Below are positions 1 to 6,209 of a DNA stretch of 16,793 nt, one piece after another. Both the position numbers and the translations under genes were made by a program. Under the pieces are notes generated by a model. It ran no database searches. It worked only from the letters and a program-made list of their open reading frames with translations, and had not been told where the DNA came from. The stretch lies in the NCBI GenBank assembly GCA_016199325.1, contig JACQGW010000281.1:1-16793 (forward strand). The letters run 5' to 3'. Numbering within the stretch: position 1 is the stretch's first letter; every line of letters begins with the position of its first letter. Origin of the DNA: Chloroflexota bacterium (lineage in GTDB: Bacteria > Chloroflexota > Dehalococcoidia > JACQGW01).

Positions 1-214
1 CAAGCGCCTTCTCCAGGTCGAGCTTGAGGCCGACAAATGCGAAAAGCCCAATGGGCTCGTGGAAGTCGACCAGGATATCGATATCGCTCCGCCGACGCAT
101 CTCCCCACGCGCGAGCGACCCGAAGACCCCCGCACGTCGAACCCCATAGCGGGCAAGGACGGGCAGGGCCTTCTGCTTGACCTCCTCGATGGTTGGAACT
201 TTGCGCTCTTTCAT
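1..214 (-). CDS. MNT-family minimal nucleotidyltransferase, partial (C-terminus beyond window edge)
   Basis: This frame reads on the minus strand from an ATG at 214 and is cut by the window start, leaving 71 residues. Residues about 31-48 contain GSLARGE followed by SDIDILVDF. This is the GSxARGE...SDIDLxV signature of minimal nucleotidyltransferases, with two metal-binding aspartates. Such proteins are the MntA-type antitoxins of HEPN/MNT modules, which AMPylate or otherwise neutralise a HEPN RNase partner. The partner is not visible here; if present it would lie downstream, outside the window. No strong Shine-Dalgarno precedes the start. A truncated hyuA stub ends 47 bp upstream in the same direction, suggesting the module inserted beside or into an older gene. 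Family assignment is firm, antitoxin role is inferred. Confidence 0.8.
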   Translation of the reverse strand, partial: MKERKVPTIEEVKQKALPVLARYGVRRAGVFGSLARGEMRRRSDIDILVDFHEPIGLFAFVGLKLDLEKAL

Positions 215-261
215 CGTGCTCAGTCTCGCCTGCCTAGCTGCTTGTTGTATCATACCCGCCG

Positions 262-435
262 TCAGGTGATCGCGGCGAGCGCGGCAACGTCGTCCAGGAC
301 GGCGCCGGCGAAGTCGGCGCGCGTCGTCGAGATCTTGCGCAACCGGACCTCGCCCCCCGGCTCGACGGCGACGAGATCGGTAAAGGTCCCGCCGATGTCG
401 ACGCCCACGCGCAGCCCGCCAGCCCTTTGAGTCAT
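262..435 (-). pseudogene. Truncated N-terminal stub of a HyuA-type hydantoinase/5-oxoprolinase
   Basis: An ATG at 435 is preceded by a strong GAGGAGGG ribosome binding site. It opens a 57-residue frame with VGVDIGGTFTDLVAV near its start, then RKISTT. This is the phosphate-binding N-terminus of the HyuA/OplaH ATP-dependent hydantoinase family. The frame ends after AALAAIT, about 8% of the family's usual ~690 residues, so this is a 3'-deleted remnant. It is not a copy of the intact hyuA at 6210-8267: the protein after the GGTFTDLVAV motif is different, and the nucleotide match is limited to conserved codons. It therefore marks a second, lost HyuA locus. The start and Shine-Dalgarno remain intact, so a short peptide could still be made. 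Confidence 0.75.
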
Positions 436-904
436 CCAACCCTCCTCACCTCTCACCACTCTCACCACATCACGGCGCCATTGGCGCATCTGTGGCGCTA
501 TCCCGGCGCCATTGACGCAATTCCCGAGCGGCGGATCTGTTATACCGTCCCTTTCCCCCGCTCGCCAAACTGGTCGAAGACGCCCCGTCTCACGAGATCG
601 GCCAGGCCCCGCGTCGCCGTCCGCCCGCTGACCCAGGCGATGAGTCAGGCGTGCTCATCATAGCGCATATCCGGCATGCTACGTAGAGCGATTGTCTCAG
701 AGCGCAGCGCGCGTGGCAAGGGAGAGCCGCTGAAACTGCGACGGCATTCGGAGACTGCCACGTCCTGGCGCTGGAATCGGCAAGAGGCGATACGGCATCC
801 GAGTGACCGTCCGGTCGATGGCGGCAGTGGGCGCCGGCGTTGGGCTGGCTGCTCGGCCTGTCTCAAGAAGGAATGTTACTGAGCTCTCTCACCGCAACAT
901 TCCT
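436..904. other. Stretch without a convincing intact gene
   Basis: No frame here looks like a maintained protein, apart from the weak helix-turn-helix relic listed separately. Around 446-473 there is a low-complexity run rich in TCTCACC units. The 11-mer CGGCGCCATTG occurs at 473 and again at 504. The first copy is part of an inverted repeat, GCGCCA-T-TGGCGC. The remainder (645-904) shows nothing I can identify. Confidence 0.5.
540..644 (-). pseudogene. Possible winged-helix DNA-binding relic (Fic-protein C-terminal type)
   Basis: A minus-strand frame of 34 codons, bounded by stops on both sides, contains WVSGRTATRGLADLVRRGVF followed by ERGKGTV. The pattern of a recognition helix (RTATR.LADLV..G) followed by a glycine-rich wing resembles the winged-helix domain found at the C-terminus of many Fic/DOC proteins and in related regulators. 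There is no start codon at its beginning, and the frame stops where a wing strand would normally continue. I read it as a decayed fragment. The alternative is chance coding-like sequence in GC-rich DNA. Confidence 0.35.
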
Positions 905-1147
905 ATGTTTCGCATCTCATCAACTCGACCGGCGAGCACGGTTTGGGTCCGCAAGGACGACGTCGACCGGCTCTTGCCGCTGAGGAAGTGGCGGACGATC
1001 CGTACCAACACGCCGACAAGCCAGCCATCGTTTAGCTACACCAGTCCGCACGGCGCCTGTCAACTCTGTGGCAGGTGGGGTCGACTGGTCTCGGGGCGGT
1101 GCGAACACTGCAGCAAGCATCCTAAGGGTGAAACCAAAGGCAGGTGA
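905..1147 (+). CDS. Possible small zinc-ribbon protein (hypothetical)
   Basis: An 80-residue plus-strand frame from an ATG at 905 ends 19 bp before the HigA-like gene, in the same direction. Its C-terminal third contains CQLCGRWGRLVSGRCEHC, that is CxxC-x10-CxxC, a spacing typical of zinc ribbons. The central part (VWVRKDDVDRLLPL) resembles the end of a small excisionase/MerR-like helix-turn-helix domain, but only weakly. There is no clear Shine-Dalgarno, and the frame is open further upstream to 803. I do not recognise a family. The paired cysteines and the closeness to the next gene are the only arguments that it is real. It could be a remnant. Confidence 0.3.
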   Translation: MFRISSTRPASTVWVRKDDVDRLLPLRKWRTIRTNTPTSQPSFSYTSPHGACQLCGRWGRLVSGRCEHCSKHPKGETKGR

Positions 1148-1166
1148 ACAGCACAAGCGGGATCAC

Positions 1167-1514
1167 ATGGCGGAGGGCCAGGCCAGCTACGAGCGCTGGA
1201 AGGCCGAGTTTGTGGCCGATCCGGAGTACCGGGCTGTCTACGAGGAAGAGGCGGCCAAGAGTGAGCTCTGGCTACAACTGGTGGAAGCCCGCCAGGCTGC
1301 TGGGCTGACTCAACGGGAAGTTGCCAGGCGGCTGGGCGTCTCCCAGACTCAGGTTGCCCGCATTGAGAAGCGGGGCTATGATGCCTATATCCTGAACACG
1401 TTGCGTCGCTACGTCAAAGCGTTGGGCGAAGGGTTCTCGGTGGAGGTGAAAATCCACTGCCCGGGCGACGTTCACCAAGCCGACGTCGCAGACCAGCTCC
1501 ATCACGGGCCATAA
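1167..1514 (+). CDS. HigA-like XRE-family antitoxin/transcriptional regulator
   Basis: This is a 115-residue protein with a helix-turn-helix at residues about 46-68 (GLTQREVARRLGVSQTQVARIE). It is preceded by the DPEYRAVYEEE region and followed by TLRRYVKALG, an arrangement typical of HigA-type antitoxins that bind DNA and a RelE/HigB toxin. The start at 1167 is chosen because family members begin shortly before the DPEY segment; the open frame extends to 1068. The ribosome binding site is weak. No RelE/HigB toxin is found on either side, so it looks orphaned or acts as a stand-alone regulator. The tail after VEVKI is unlike relatives and may be drifted sequence. Its 3' end overlaps by 101 bp the read-through end of the convergent nucleotidyltransferase gene. 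Confidence 0.75.
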   Translation: MAEGQASYERWKAEFVADPEYRAVYEEEAAKSELWLQLVEARQAAGLTQREVARRLGVSQTQVARIEKRGYDAYILNTLRRYVKALGEGFSVEVKIHCPGDVHQADVADQLHHGP

Positions 1515-2232
1515 CTGGACTGGGACACCGATGCGCAAAGCACGGACGAAGGCAACCCAACCACAGTGACCGAGACGGTGCTACGCCTTGCACAGCAAGT
1601 CGAGGAACTCCTTCACCTACTCCCAGGATGCCTGCCCAGCGATTGAGGTACGCCTGATCCAGATGCGGCTCCTGAATCTCGTATACCTCCAGGGCATCTT
1701 GCATCTGTCGCTCCAGCGCCGACGACGCCTTGTACCAGTAGAGCTTGCTAAGGATCGTGTCCTCGGCGCTCGTGACCCAGACCTGACGGCCGAACATCGT
1801 CGCCGGCCACCGGCGCCGGAATCGCTCCCGGTCGAACGCCGTGTCCGATCGAATCCACAGATCGACCTTGAACGGGTGAAGCGTGTGGATGACGCTGAAC
1901 TGCCCTTTCCGGCGCACCGCTTCTTGGATCACGAATTCGGGTGCATAGAACTCCGATCCCAGCGATTGGGCGAGCGGACTTGCCTTCGATGCGGTAGTGT
2001 ACGGAGAATTGCAGGAATAGGAACGGGTAGCGCAGCGATGCCCGTCGTGACGGACGTTTTCGGTGCCGGCAGAGAATTTCTGCAATCCGGCGTACACTAC
2101 CAGCAGATCGGCGTCGTGAGTTGTGCGCGGCCGACCCCAGTAGGTCGAGGCAAAGGAGCCGACGATCATGTACGGGATTGCGAGCGAGTCGAGGGCATCG
2201 ACGACGCGAAGCAGCACGTCACGTTCAATCAC
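1414..2232 (-). pseudogene. AbiEii/DUF6036-like nucleotidyltransferase, disrupted by insertion and frameshift
   Basis: The frame starts at a GTG (2232) that overlaps the stop of the upstream 82-residue gene by 8 bp, so the two are translationally coupled. Recognisable parts are VGSFASTYWGRPRTTHDADLLV (nucleotidyltransferase core, written here as VGSFAS...TTHDADLLV), FKVDLWI, FGRQVWV and SAEDTILSKLYWY. These identify the predicted-nucleotidyltransferase family often paired with a small helical protein. Two lesions are visible. About 36 extra residues interrupt the protein just after DADLLVV, encoded by a 109-bp inverted-repeat element (1993-2101). Near 1606-1625 the frame shifts: the expected ending KEFLDLLCKA followed by a stop at 1581 lies in another frame. 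The open frame instead runs on through ~60 unrelated codons to 1414. Function is probably lost or altered. Confidence 0.7.
1993..2101. mobile_element. 109-bp MITE-like inverted-repeat element inside the nucleotidyltransferase gene
   Basis: The two ends are inverted copies of one another: GGTAGTGTACG at 1993-2003 and CGTACACTACC at 2091-2101. The match continues inward through ATTGCAG and AAT, giving 22 identical positions of 26. The element has no coding capacity of its own and splits the nucleotidyltransferase core motif from its following helix, which fits a non-autonomous transposon-derived insertion. I could not recognise a target-site duplication and cannot name the parent transposon family. 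The insertion keeps the host reading frame open. Confidence 0.65.
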
Positions 2233-2473
2233 AGTCGCGGCCGCTCCCGCGTCCCGCCGCGAGGTCCGCGAGCCCACGCGGCAGCACGCGGCGTCGCACC
2301 TCACGATCGAGTTCTTCTGACGCAATCCCAGGCTGCCGATCGAGAACGGACGAACGCACGATGGCCACCATCTCATCGAACATCCTCGCCGCGACCAGCA
2401 CGCGCTCCTCAGGGCTCATCTGCCGGTACATCTGCACTCGTAGCCACTCGGTACGCGTGTCCCGGATCGCCAC
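2225..2473 (-). CDS. Small helical partner protein of the nucleotidyltransferase (hypothetical)
   Basis: This is an 82-residue protein from a GTG at 2473, with AAGGAG about 9 bases upstream as ribosome binding site. It contains MSPEERVLVAARMFDEMV and LDREVRRRVLPRGLA, a predicted all-helical layout. Similar small proteins with an SPEER...A..MF segment commonly precede AbiEii/DUF6036-type nucleotidyltransferases. Here too the next gene starts within its last codons (GTGATTGA overlap). A toxin-antitoxin or related two-component role is therefore plausible but not shown. An internal ATG at residue 19 (MSPEER) is an alternative start. Because the partner is damaged, this gene may now be without function, though its own frame is intact. 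Confidence 0.6.
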   Translation of the reverse strand: MAIRDTRTEWLRVQMYRQMSPEERVLVAARMFDEMVAIVRSSVLDRQPGIASEELDREVRRRVLPRGLADLAAGRGSGRDCD

Positions 2474-2562
2474 GGGTCTCGCTCCTTCACGTCTGGAATG
2501 CTGACAAACAGATTCGTGTCAACTACGGCGCCTGGCGGGTTTAGCTTGTCCTTTCTGCTCAT
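2416..2562 (-). pseudogene. PIN-domain toxin truncated after its first strand
   Basis: An ATG at 2562 with an AGGAG ribosome binding site opens a frame whose residues 13-22 are VVDTNLFVSI. This is the first beta strand of PIN-domain RNases, with the first catalytic aspartate (VVDTN). After ISoleucine 22 the sequence ceases to look like a PIN domain. The frame crosses into the promoter and start of the next operon and stops at residue 48. A PIN toxin is normally ~130-140 residues, so roughly 85% has been deleted, with the break near 2495-2500. Its start overlaps the end of the upstream antitoxin-like frame by 44 bp, a common arrangement of PIN toxin-antitoxin pairs. Confidence 0.65.
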
Positions 2563-2924
2563 ACCGCTCCTGGCGAGCTTCCTCCACCACGGCCGTCACT
2601 TCCTCAAGGACCTCATCGGGCTCTTTGTCCGCATTGCGCTCGGCCAACTGGTCCACGCGGGCCCAGTCCTCCTGCTTGCATCTTGCTCCGTCGCCAAAGT
2701 GCAAGCATCTCCACGACCAGCGGATTTGGACCAAGACTTCCACGCTCGCGAGCAGCGGCGATCGCCCCCACCATCGGCTTGCACGGCGGGAGCTTGCCCA
2801 ACTCCTTGCCAAGCCGTGCCATTTGCTTATCCAACACCGTCTTCGGGTCCAGATCAAGCCTTCTCATCCACTCCTCTGGCAGCGAGAGGTGTTCTTTCTC
2901 CACCACTACACTCCTCACATCCAT
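2519..2924 (-). pseudogene. Frameshifted antitoxin-like gene upstream of the PIN remnant
   Basis: Two overlapping minus-strand frames together make one plausible protein. The first (from ATG 2924, or a GTG a few codons later behind GAGGAG) contains LSLPEEWMRRLDLDPKTVL and MVGAIAAARERG. The second supplies WARVDQLAERNADKEPDEVL and VVEEARQERYEQK and ends at 2519. They join if four bases are removed in the ATGCAAGCAGG stretch near 2671-2681, which would give SKMQEDWARVDQ. The SLPEEW..RL start is reminiscent of AbrB-type antitoxins, and the acidic helical C-terminus with a 44-bp overlap into a PIN toxin start fits an antitoxin. Identity beyond that is uncertain; I do not recognise the family firmly. 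Confidence 0.55.
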
Positions 2925-2938
2925 ACGCAGGCGGCGAT

Positions 2939-3106
2939 AGTTCCTGGTTCGCCGTCGCCGCCGTCAACCTCGGCGTCCTGGCCATCAGGATCGCCGGGCT
3001 CGTCCCGGAAGGTGTTGCGTCTCCCCCCACCGTCCTGGGCTATGCCCTGGTCGTCGCCGGCTGGCTGCCCCCGCTTGCCGGGCTGGTTCTCAGTACAGCC
3101 GGCTGA
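2939..3106 (+). pseudogene. C-terminal remnant of an integral membrane protein
   Basis: The last ~55 codons of this plus-strand frame read as two hydrophobic helices: FAVAAVNLGVLAIRIAGLV and VLGYALVVAGWLPPLAGLVL. The frame ends at a TGA (3104-3106). Upstream of about 2939 the same frame enters sequence belonging to the antisense antitoxin-like gene and no longer looks like protein. The piece is therefore a 3' fragment fused to unrelated DNA. The style recalls the last helices of haem-copper-oxidase or NnrS-like membrane proteins, but this is only a resemblance. It overlaps the stop end of the convergent phosphatase gene by 17 bp. Confidence 0.45.
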
Positions 3107-4016
3107 TCAGGCCGACGATCCGGCGCGCGATCTTCCCCCGCGGGCGGATGTTGGCGGCGACGTGGGCGGCGATCTGGGGGTTGGCGGCGATGAGCGGCTT
3201 CGTCCAGCGCCGGAGCGGCTCGGCGCCGCCGTCGCGCGCCGGCTGGAACGTGGTGAACGGCAGCCAGGCCCGGCGTTCTCGCTCCCAGGTCAGGACGGTC
3301 CCGCCCGCCGCGGCGACGAGCAGCACCCCGGCGGCGACGTCCCAGATCTTCGGCGCCCCGAACACGACGAACTGGAACGCGCCGGCCGCCGTCAGGCAGA
3401 GCTCGGCGGCGATAGATCCGGTGATCCGCACGTCGCCGCCCGCCCGCCGGAACGACCGGCGGGATGCAAAGACGAACGGGAAGCTTCTCGGCAGGCCGGC
3501 CACCTTCGTCGCCGCGGGCGCCGCGCCGGGCCAGACCGCGACCGGCTCGCCGTCCAGGCAGGTCCGGCCGCCGGCGCGGGCGTGGTAGATGCCGGCACCG
3601 CCCCGGTGGGTCGTCGAGACGAACACCGCTGCCGCCAGCGGTCGGCAGTCGTGGAGCACGCCGATGGAGACGGCGAAGAACGGGTAGCCCGACAGGTAGT
3701 TGGCCGTGCCGTCGATGGGATCGACCACCCAGAGGAACGGCGAGAGAGCGGTTTCCGACTGCTCCCGCTCCTCGCCCAGCACGCCGTGGCCCGGGAAGTC
3801 CCGCCCCACCGACGTGCGGATGAAATCCTCGACGAACCGGTCGATCTCCGAGACCGGGTCGCGCTCCCCTTCCTGCTTGAACTCGACGGCGACCGGCTGG
3901 AGATACCGCTCGACGGCCCGCGCGCCCATGGCACGCGCGTACTCGACGGCGCACCGCTCGATCTCGGCGACGAGACCCGCCGGGAGCGGGGCGAGGGCCG
4001 GCGCTGGCTCGACCAT
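3090..4016 (-). CDS. Inositol monophosphatase family phosphatase
   Basis: This 308-residue protein carries the family's metal-binding motifs in order: DPVSEIDR (53-60), GEE (81-83), WVVDPIDGTANY (96-107) and IWDVAAG (224-230). The GEE, DPIDGT and WD motifs bind two or three magnesium ions and position water for hydrolysis of a sugar or inositol phosphate in the cytoplasm. The substrate cannot be told from sequence: inositol-1-phosphate, fructose-1,6-bisphosphate or another polyol phosphate are possible. The ATG lies 3 bp after the pgl stop, with GAGCGG as weak ribosome binding site, so it is the third gene of opcA-pgl operon. A sugar-phosphate role beside the pentose phosphate genes is reasonable. 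The protein is slightly longer than the usual ~260-270 residues, mainly through a C-terminal basic tail. Confidence 0.88.
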   Translation of the reverse strand: MVEPAPALAPLPAGLVAEIERCAVEYARAMGARAVERYLQPVAVEFKQEGERDPVSEIDRFVEDFIRTSVGRDFPGHGVLGEEREQSETALSPFLWVVDPIDGTANYLSGYPFFAVSIGVLHDCRPLAAAVFVSTTHRGGAGIYHARAGGRTCLDGEPVAVWPGAAPAATKVAGLPRSFPFVFASRRSFRRAGGDVRITGSIAAELCLTAAGAFQFVVFGAPKIWDVAAGVLLVAAAGGTVLTWERERRAWLPFTTFQPARDGGAEPLRRWTKPLIAANPQIAAHVAANIRPRGKIARRIVGLISRLY

Positions 4017-4019
4017 CCG

Positions 4020-4877
4020 CTACCGCTCGACGTGCCAGCCGGGGACGGCGGCGGGCAGCTCCCCGGCAGCGGCGACGTCGACGAGCCAGATGAGCTCGCC
4101 GTCGGTCGGGCGGACGAGGCCGGCCGGCGGCACCACTTCCCTCTCGGCGTGCGGGCGCTGGGGCCCGGGAGTTGGCGGTTGGAGGCCCGGAGCCAGAATG
4201 GCGGCCCGAAGCGCGGCAGCCTTGTCGGCGCCCGCGACCAGGAAGATGACCCGGGCGGCGGCGTTGAGGACGGGCAGGGTGAGCGTCACCCGCGCGGGCG
4301 GCGGCTTGGGCGCGTCGAGGACGGCCGTGACGAGTCGCCGGCATTCGTCCAGGACCGGGCTGCCGGGGAAGAGCGAGGCCGTGTGGCCGTCCGGCCCCAT
4401 CCCGAGCAGGATCAGGTCGAAGCGCGGGATGGGATCGGACGGCCCGAGCTGTTCGCGGAGCGTGTACTCATGGGGGTCGGGGTTTCTGGTTTCGAGCTGT
4501 TCGCGGAGCGTGTACTCATAGGCGTCGGCGGACGCCTGGGGCGTCGGCAGGTCGGTGGGGACGGGGTGGACCTGATGGGCCGGCACCGGGACTCGGTCGA
4601 GCAGCGCCCGGCGGGCGGCGCCGTAGTTGCTTTCGGGGTGGTCGTGGGGTACCCAGCGCTCGTCGCCCCAGTAGACGACCAGACGGTGCCAGGGGAGCGT
4701 GTCGGCAAACGGCGCCGACGCCAGCAGGGCGTAGAGTCGGAGCGGCGTCGAGCCGCCGGCGAGCGCGATCGAGCACTGCCGTGCCGAATCACTCCCGGCC
4801 AGCGCAGCGGCGACTTGCTCTGCGGCGGCTCGACTCAGCCGGTCCAGGTCGGGATAGACGATGCAGCGACCGATCAT
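4020..4877 (-). CDS. pgl: 6-phosphogluconolactonase
   Basis: This 285-residue protein hydrolyses 6-phosphogluconolactone to 6-phosphogluconate, the second step of the oxidative pentose phosphate pathway. Motifs in order are LAGGSTP (39-45), WGDERWVP (70-77), ESNYG (82-86) and LGMGPDGHTASLFPG (158-172, with the catalytic histidine). Its ATG overlaps the opcA stop as ATGA, giving translational coupling. The protein is longer than the usual 230-260 residues. One cause is a 16-residue tandem duplication in which EYTLREQL occurs at 121-128 and again at 137-144, encoded by 27-bp direct repeats at 4445-4471 and 4493-4519. A proline-rich segment near residues 233-240 adds more. Catalytic motifs are intact, so the enzyme is probably active. 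Confidence 0.93.
   Translation of the reverse strand: MIGRCIVYPDLDRLSRAAAEQVAAALAGSDSARQCSIALAGGSTPLRLYALLASAPFADTLPWHRLVVYWGDERWVPHDHPESNYGAARRALLDRVPVPAHQVHPVPTDLPTPQASADAYEYTLREQLETRNPDPHEYTLREQLGPSDPIPRFDLILLGMGPDGHTASLFPGSPVLDECRRLVTAVLDAPKPPPARVTLTLPVLNAAARVIFLVAGADKAAALRAAILAPGLQPPTPGPQRPHAEREVVPPAGLVRPTDGELIWLVDVAAAGELPAAVPGWHVER
4445..4519. repeat. 27-bp direct repeat, 48-bp period, inside pgl
   Basis: The same 27 bases occur at 4445-4471 and 4493-4519. The repeat unit spacing of 48 bp is a multiple of three, so the duplication adds 16 residues (second EYTLREQL) without changing frame. Near identity of the copies suggests a recent event. Confidence 0.9.
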
Positions 4878-6037
4878 CCGATGTTGTCCTCGATCTGCCG
4901 GTATAGCCCGGCGGCAAAGGCGACGGCGGCCTCGTAGGTCGGGGCTCGCCCCTGCCGGTCCAGCTCGGCGACGAGCAGGCGCGCGTCGTCGGCCGTCTCC
5001 AGGCGCACGGCCCGCTGCCGGCGGACCGTGCCGTTGACGGTGGCGGTCGTCGTCGCGCAGACGCGGTCGGCGTTGCGAACGACGCGAAACTCGGCGACGT
5101 CCTCACCGACCCGAGCCGTCAGCGCCACGGCGCCCACCTGTCCATCATCTGCCTCGCAGGCCGGATCGGCGGCGAGCGTCAGGCGCGCTCGCCCCGCCGT
5201 CTCGACACGCCGCAGGTCCCACGCCAGCGCATCCGGCGCCAACGCCGACCCCGGCCGCCAGCCCAGGCACGCCATCACCCAGCCGGCCAGGAGCCAGACC
5301 TGAGCCGCGGGACGGTCGCCCGCCCGGCCTCGGAAGAAGACGGTCACGCCGTCGACGTGCCCGGCGTAGCGCCGGAGATCGATAGGATCGAACACCTGCG
5401 CCACGGCCTGGCGCCAGGGCGCGATGCGGGCCCAGTTCAGATCGGCGAGCGCCGCCGTCCGATCGGGATCGGCGGCCAGCGACTCGACGCCGCCGAGCGG
5501 CGCCGCCGGCTGGCCGCAGACGGCCGAGTCCAGCACGATCCGGTCGGCGATGCCGCGCAGCCAGGCGGTCGTCTCATCCGCCGCCGAGGCGCAGCCGGCG
5601 AGCCAGAGCACCAGCGGCAGGTCCGGCAGCAGCAGCGGCAGGACGAGGCCGGGCACCAGCTCGGCCTCGTCGCCGCTGAAGCGAAGGGTGACCTGCTCGT
5701 GGCAGACCCGACGGCCATCGCCGCCGATGCGGTCGCAGTGGGCGGCGACGCTGGCCGAGAGGCCCGGCCGTCTGCCGTCGGTCGGTATGAGGACAAGAAT
5801 GCGTGACGTGTGGCGGCCGGGCAGCGCAGCCAGCACGCCGAGCGCCCGCCGGACGGCCTGCGGCTCGGCGAAGACGACCAGGTTCAGGACGCTGGCGCGG
5901 ACGGCCGGCATCTCGCCCGGCTGGCCGACCGACCGCCAGAGCTGCGCCAGCTCCCGCTCAATGGCGTCCACCGTCGCCGCGTGTCGCACATCAGGCCGAG
6001 CTTGGGCCGCTAGGCGCTGAACGTCAGGATCGCGCAT
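4874..6037 (-). CDS. opcA: Glucose-6-phosphate dehydrogenase assembly protein OpcA
   Basis: This 387-residue protein matches OpcA, the factor that assembles or activates glucose-6-phosphate dehydrogenase. Recognisable parts are the N-terminal ARASVLNLVVF region, the central LPLLLPDLPLVLWLAG segment, a DPDRTAALADLNWARIAPWR block and the C-terminal VAELDRQGRAPTYEAAVAFA. The start at 6037 is chosen because GGAGGGTGGC precedes it directly. The longer open frame to 6136 only reads through an intergenic repeat. Its stop overlaps the pgl start by 4 bp. In most genomes zwf lies immediately upstream of opcA; here the upstream 170 bp hold a hairpin repeat and then hyuA, so zwf must be elsewhere. The operon may have been cut off from its original promoter. 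Confidence 0.87.
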   Translation of the reverse strand: MRDPDVQRLAAQARPDVRHAATVDAIERELAQLWRSVGQPGEMPAVRASVLNLVVFAEPQAVRRALGVLAALPGRHTSRILVLIPTDGRRPGLSASVAAHCDRIGGDGRRVCHEQVTLRFSGDEAELVPGLVLPLLLPDLPLVLWLAGCASAADETTAWLRGIADRIVLDSAVCGQPAAPLGGVESLAADPDRTAALADLNWARIAPWRQAVAQVFDPIDLRRYAGHVDGVTVFFRGRAGDRPAAQVWLLAGWVMACLGWRPGSALAPDALAWDLRRVETAGRARLTLAADPACEADDGQVGAVALTARVGEDVAEFRVVRNADRVCATTTATVNGTVRRQRAVRLETADDARLLVAELDRQGRAPTYEAAVAFAAGLYRQIEDNIG

Positions 6038-6100
6038 GCCACCCTCCACAAGTGCGCTGTGCATCCGGTAGGCCACGGCAAACCGACTGGCCCTCCGTCC

Positions 6101-6181
6101 GTCACGCTGAGCCGCAGCGAAGCATCTCCCCGACATGGACCGGCACCGTCAAGGAGATGCTTCGCTGCGGCTCAGCATGAC
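6101..6181. repeat. REP-like long inverted repeat between hyuA and opcA
   Basis: Arms of 29 bp at 6101-6129 and 6153-6181 are inverted copies with one mismatch, separated by a 23-nt loop. The core reads CTGAGCCGCAGCGAAGCATC. The same arms occur after hyuB (8510-8589). It sits just after the hyuA stop and before opcA, so besides being a dispersed repeat it could act as a transcription terminator or mRNA stabiliser. There is no T tract. Confidence 0.85.
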
Positions 6182-6209
6182 AGGAGTGTCCCCGAGTTCC
6201 TACGAGTTC

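Noticed and set aside
645..882. Short opposing frames (68-73 residues)
   Set aside because: No domain, no ribosome binding site and arginine/serine-rich composition typical of spurious frames.
2625..4937. A 770-codon plus-strand open frame opposite the pgl and phosphatase genes
   Set aside because: High GC keeps the antisense frame open. The minus strand carries clear enzyme motifs and operon overlaps, and the plus-strand product is low-complexity Arg/Gly/Asp-rich sequence.
6038..6136. N-terminal extension of OpcA reading MSGRCFAAAQRDG...
   Set aside because: The extension is translated REP-like repeat; a ribosome binding site lies directly before the ATG at 6037.
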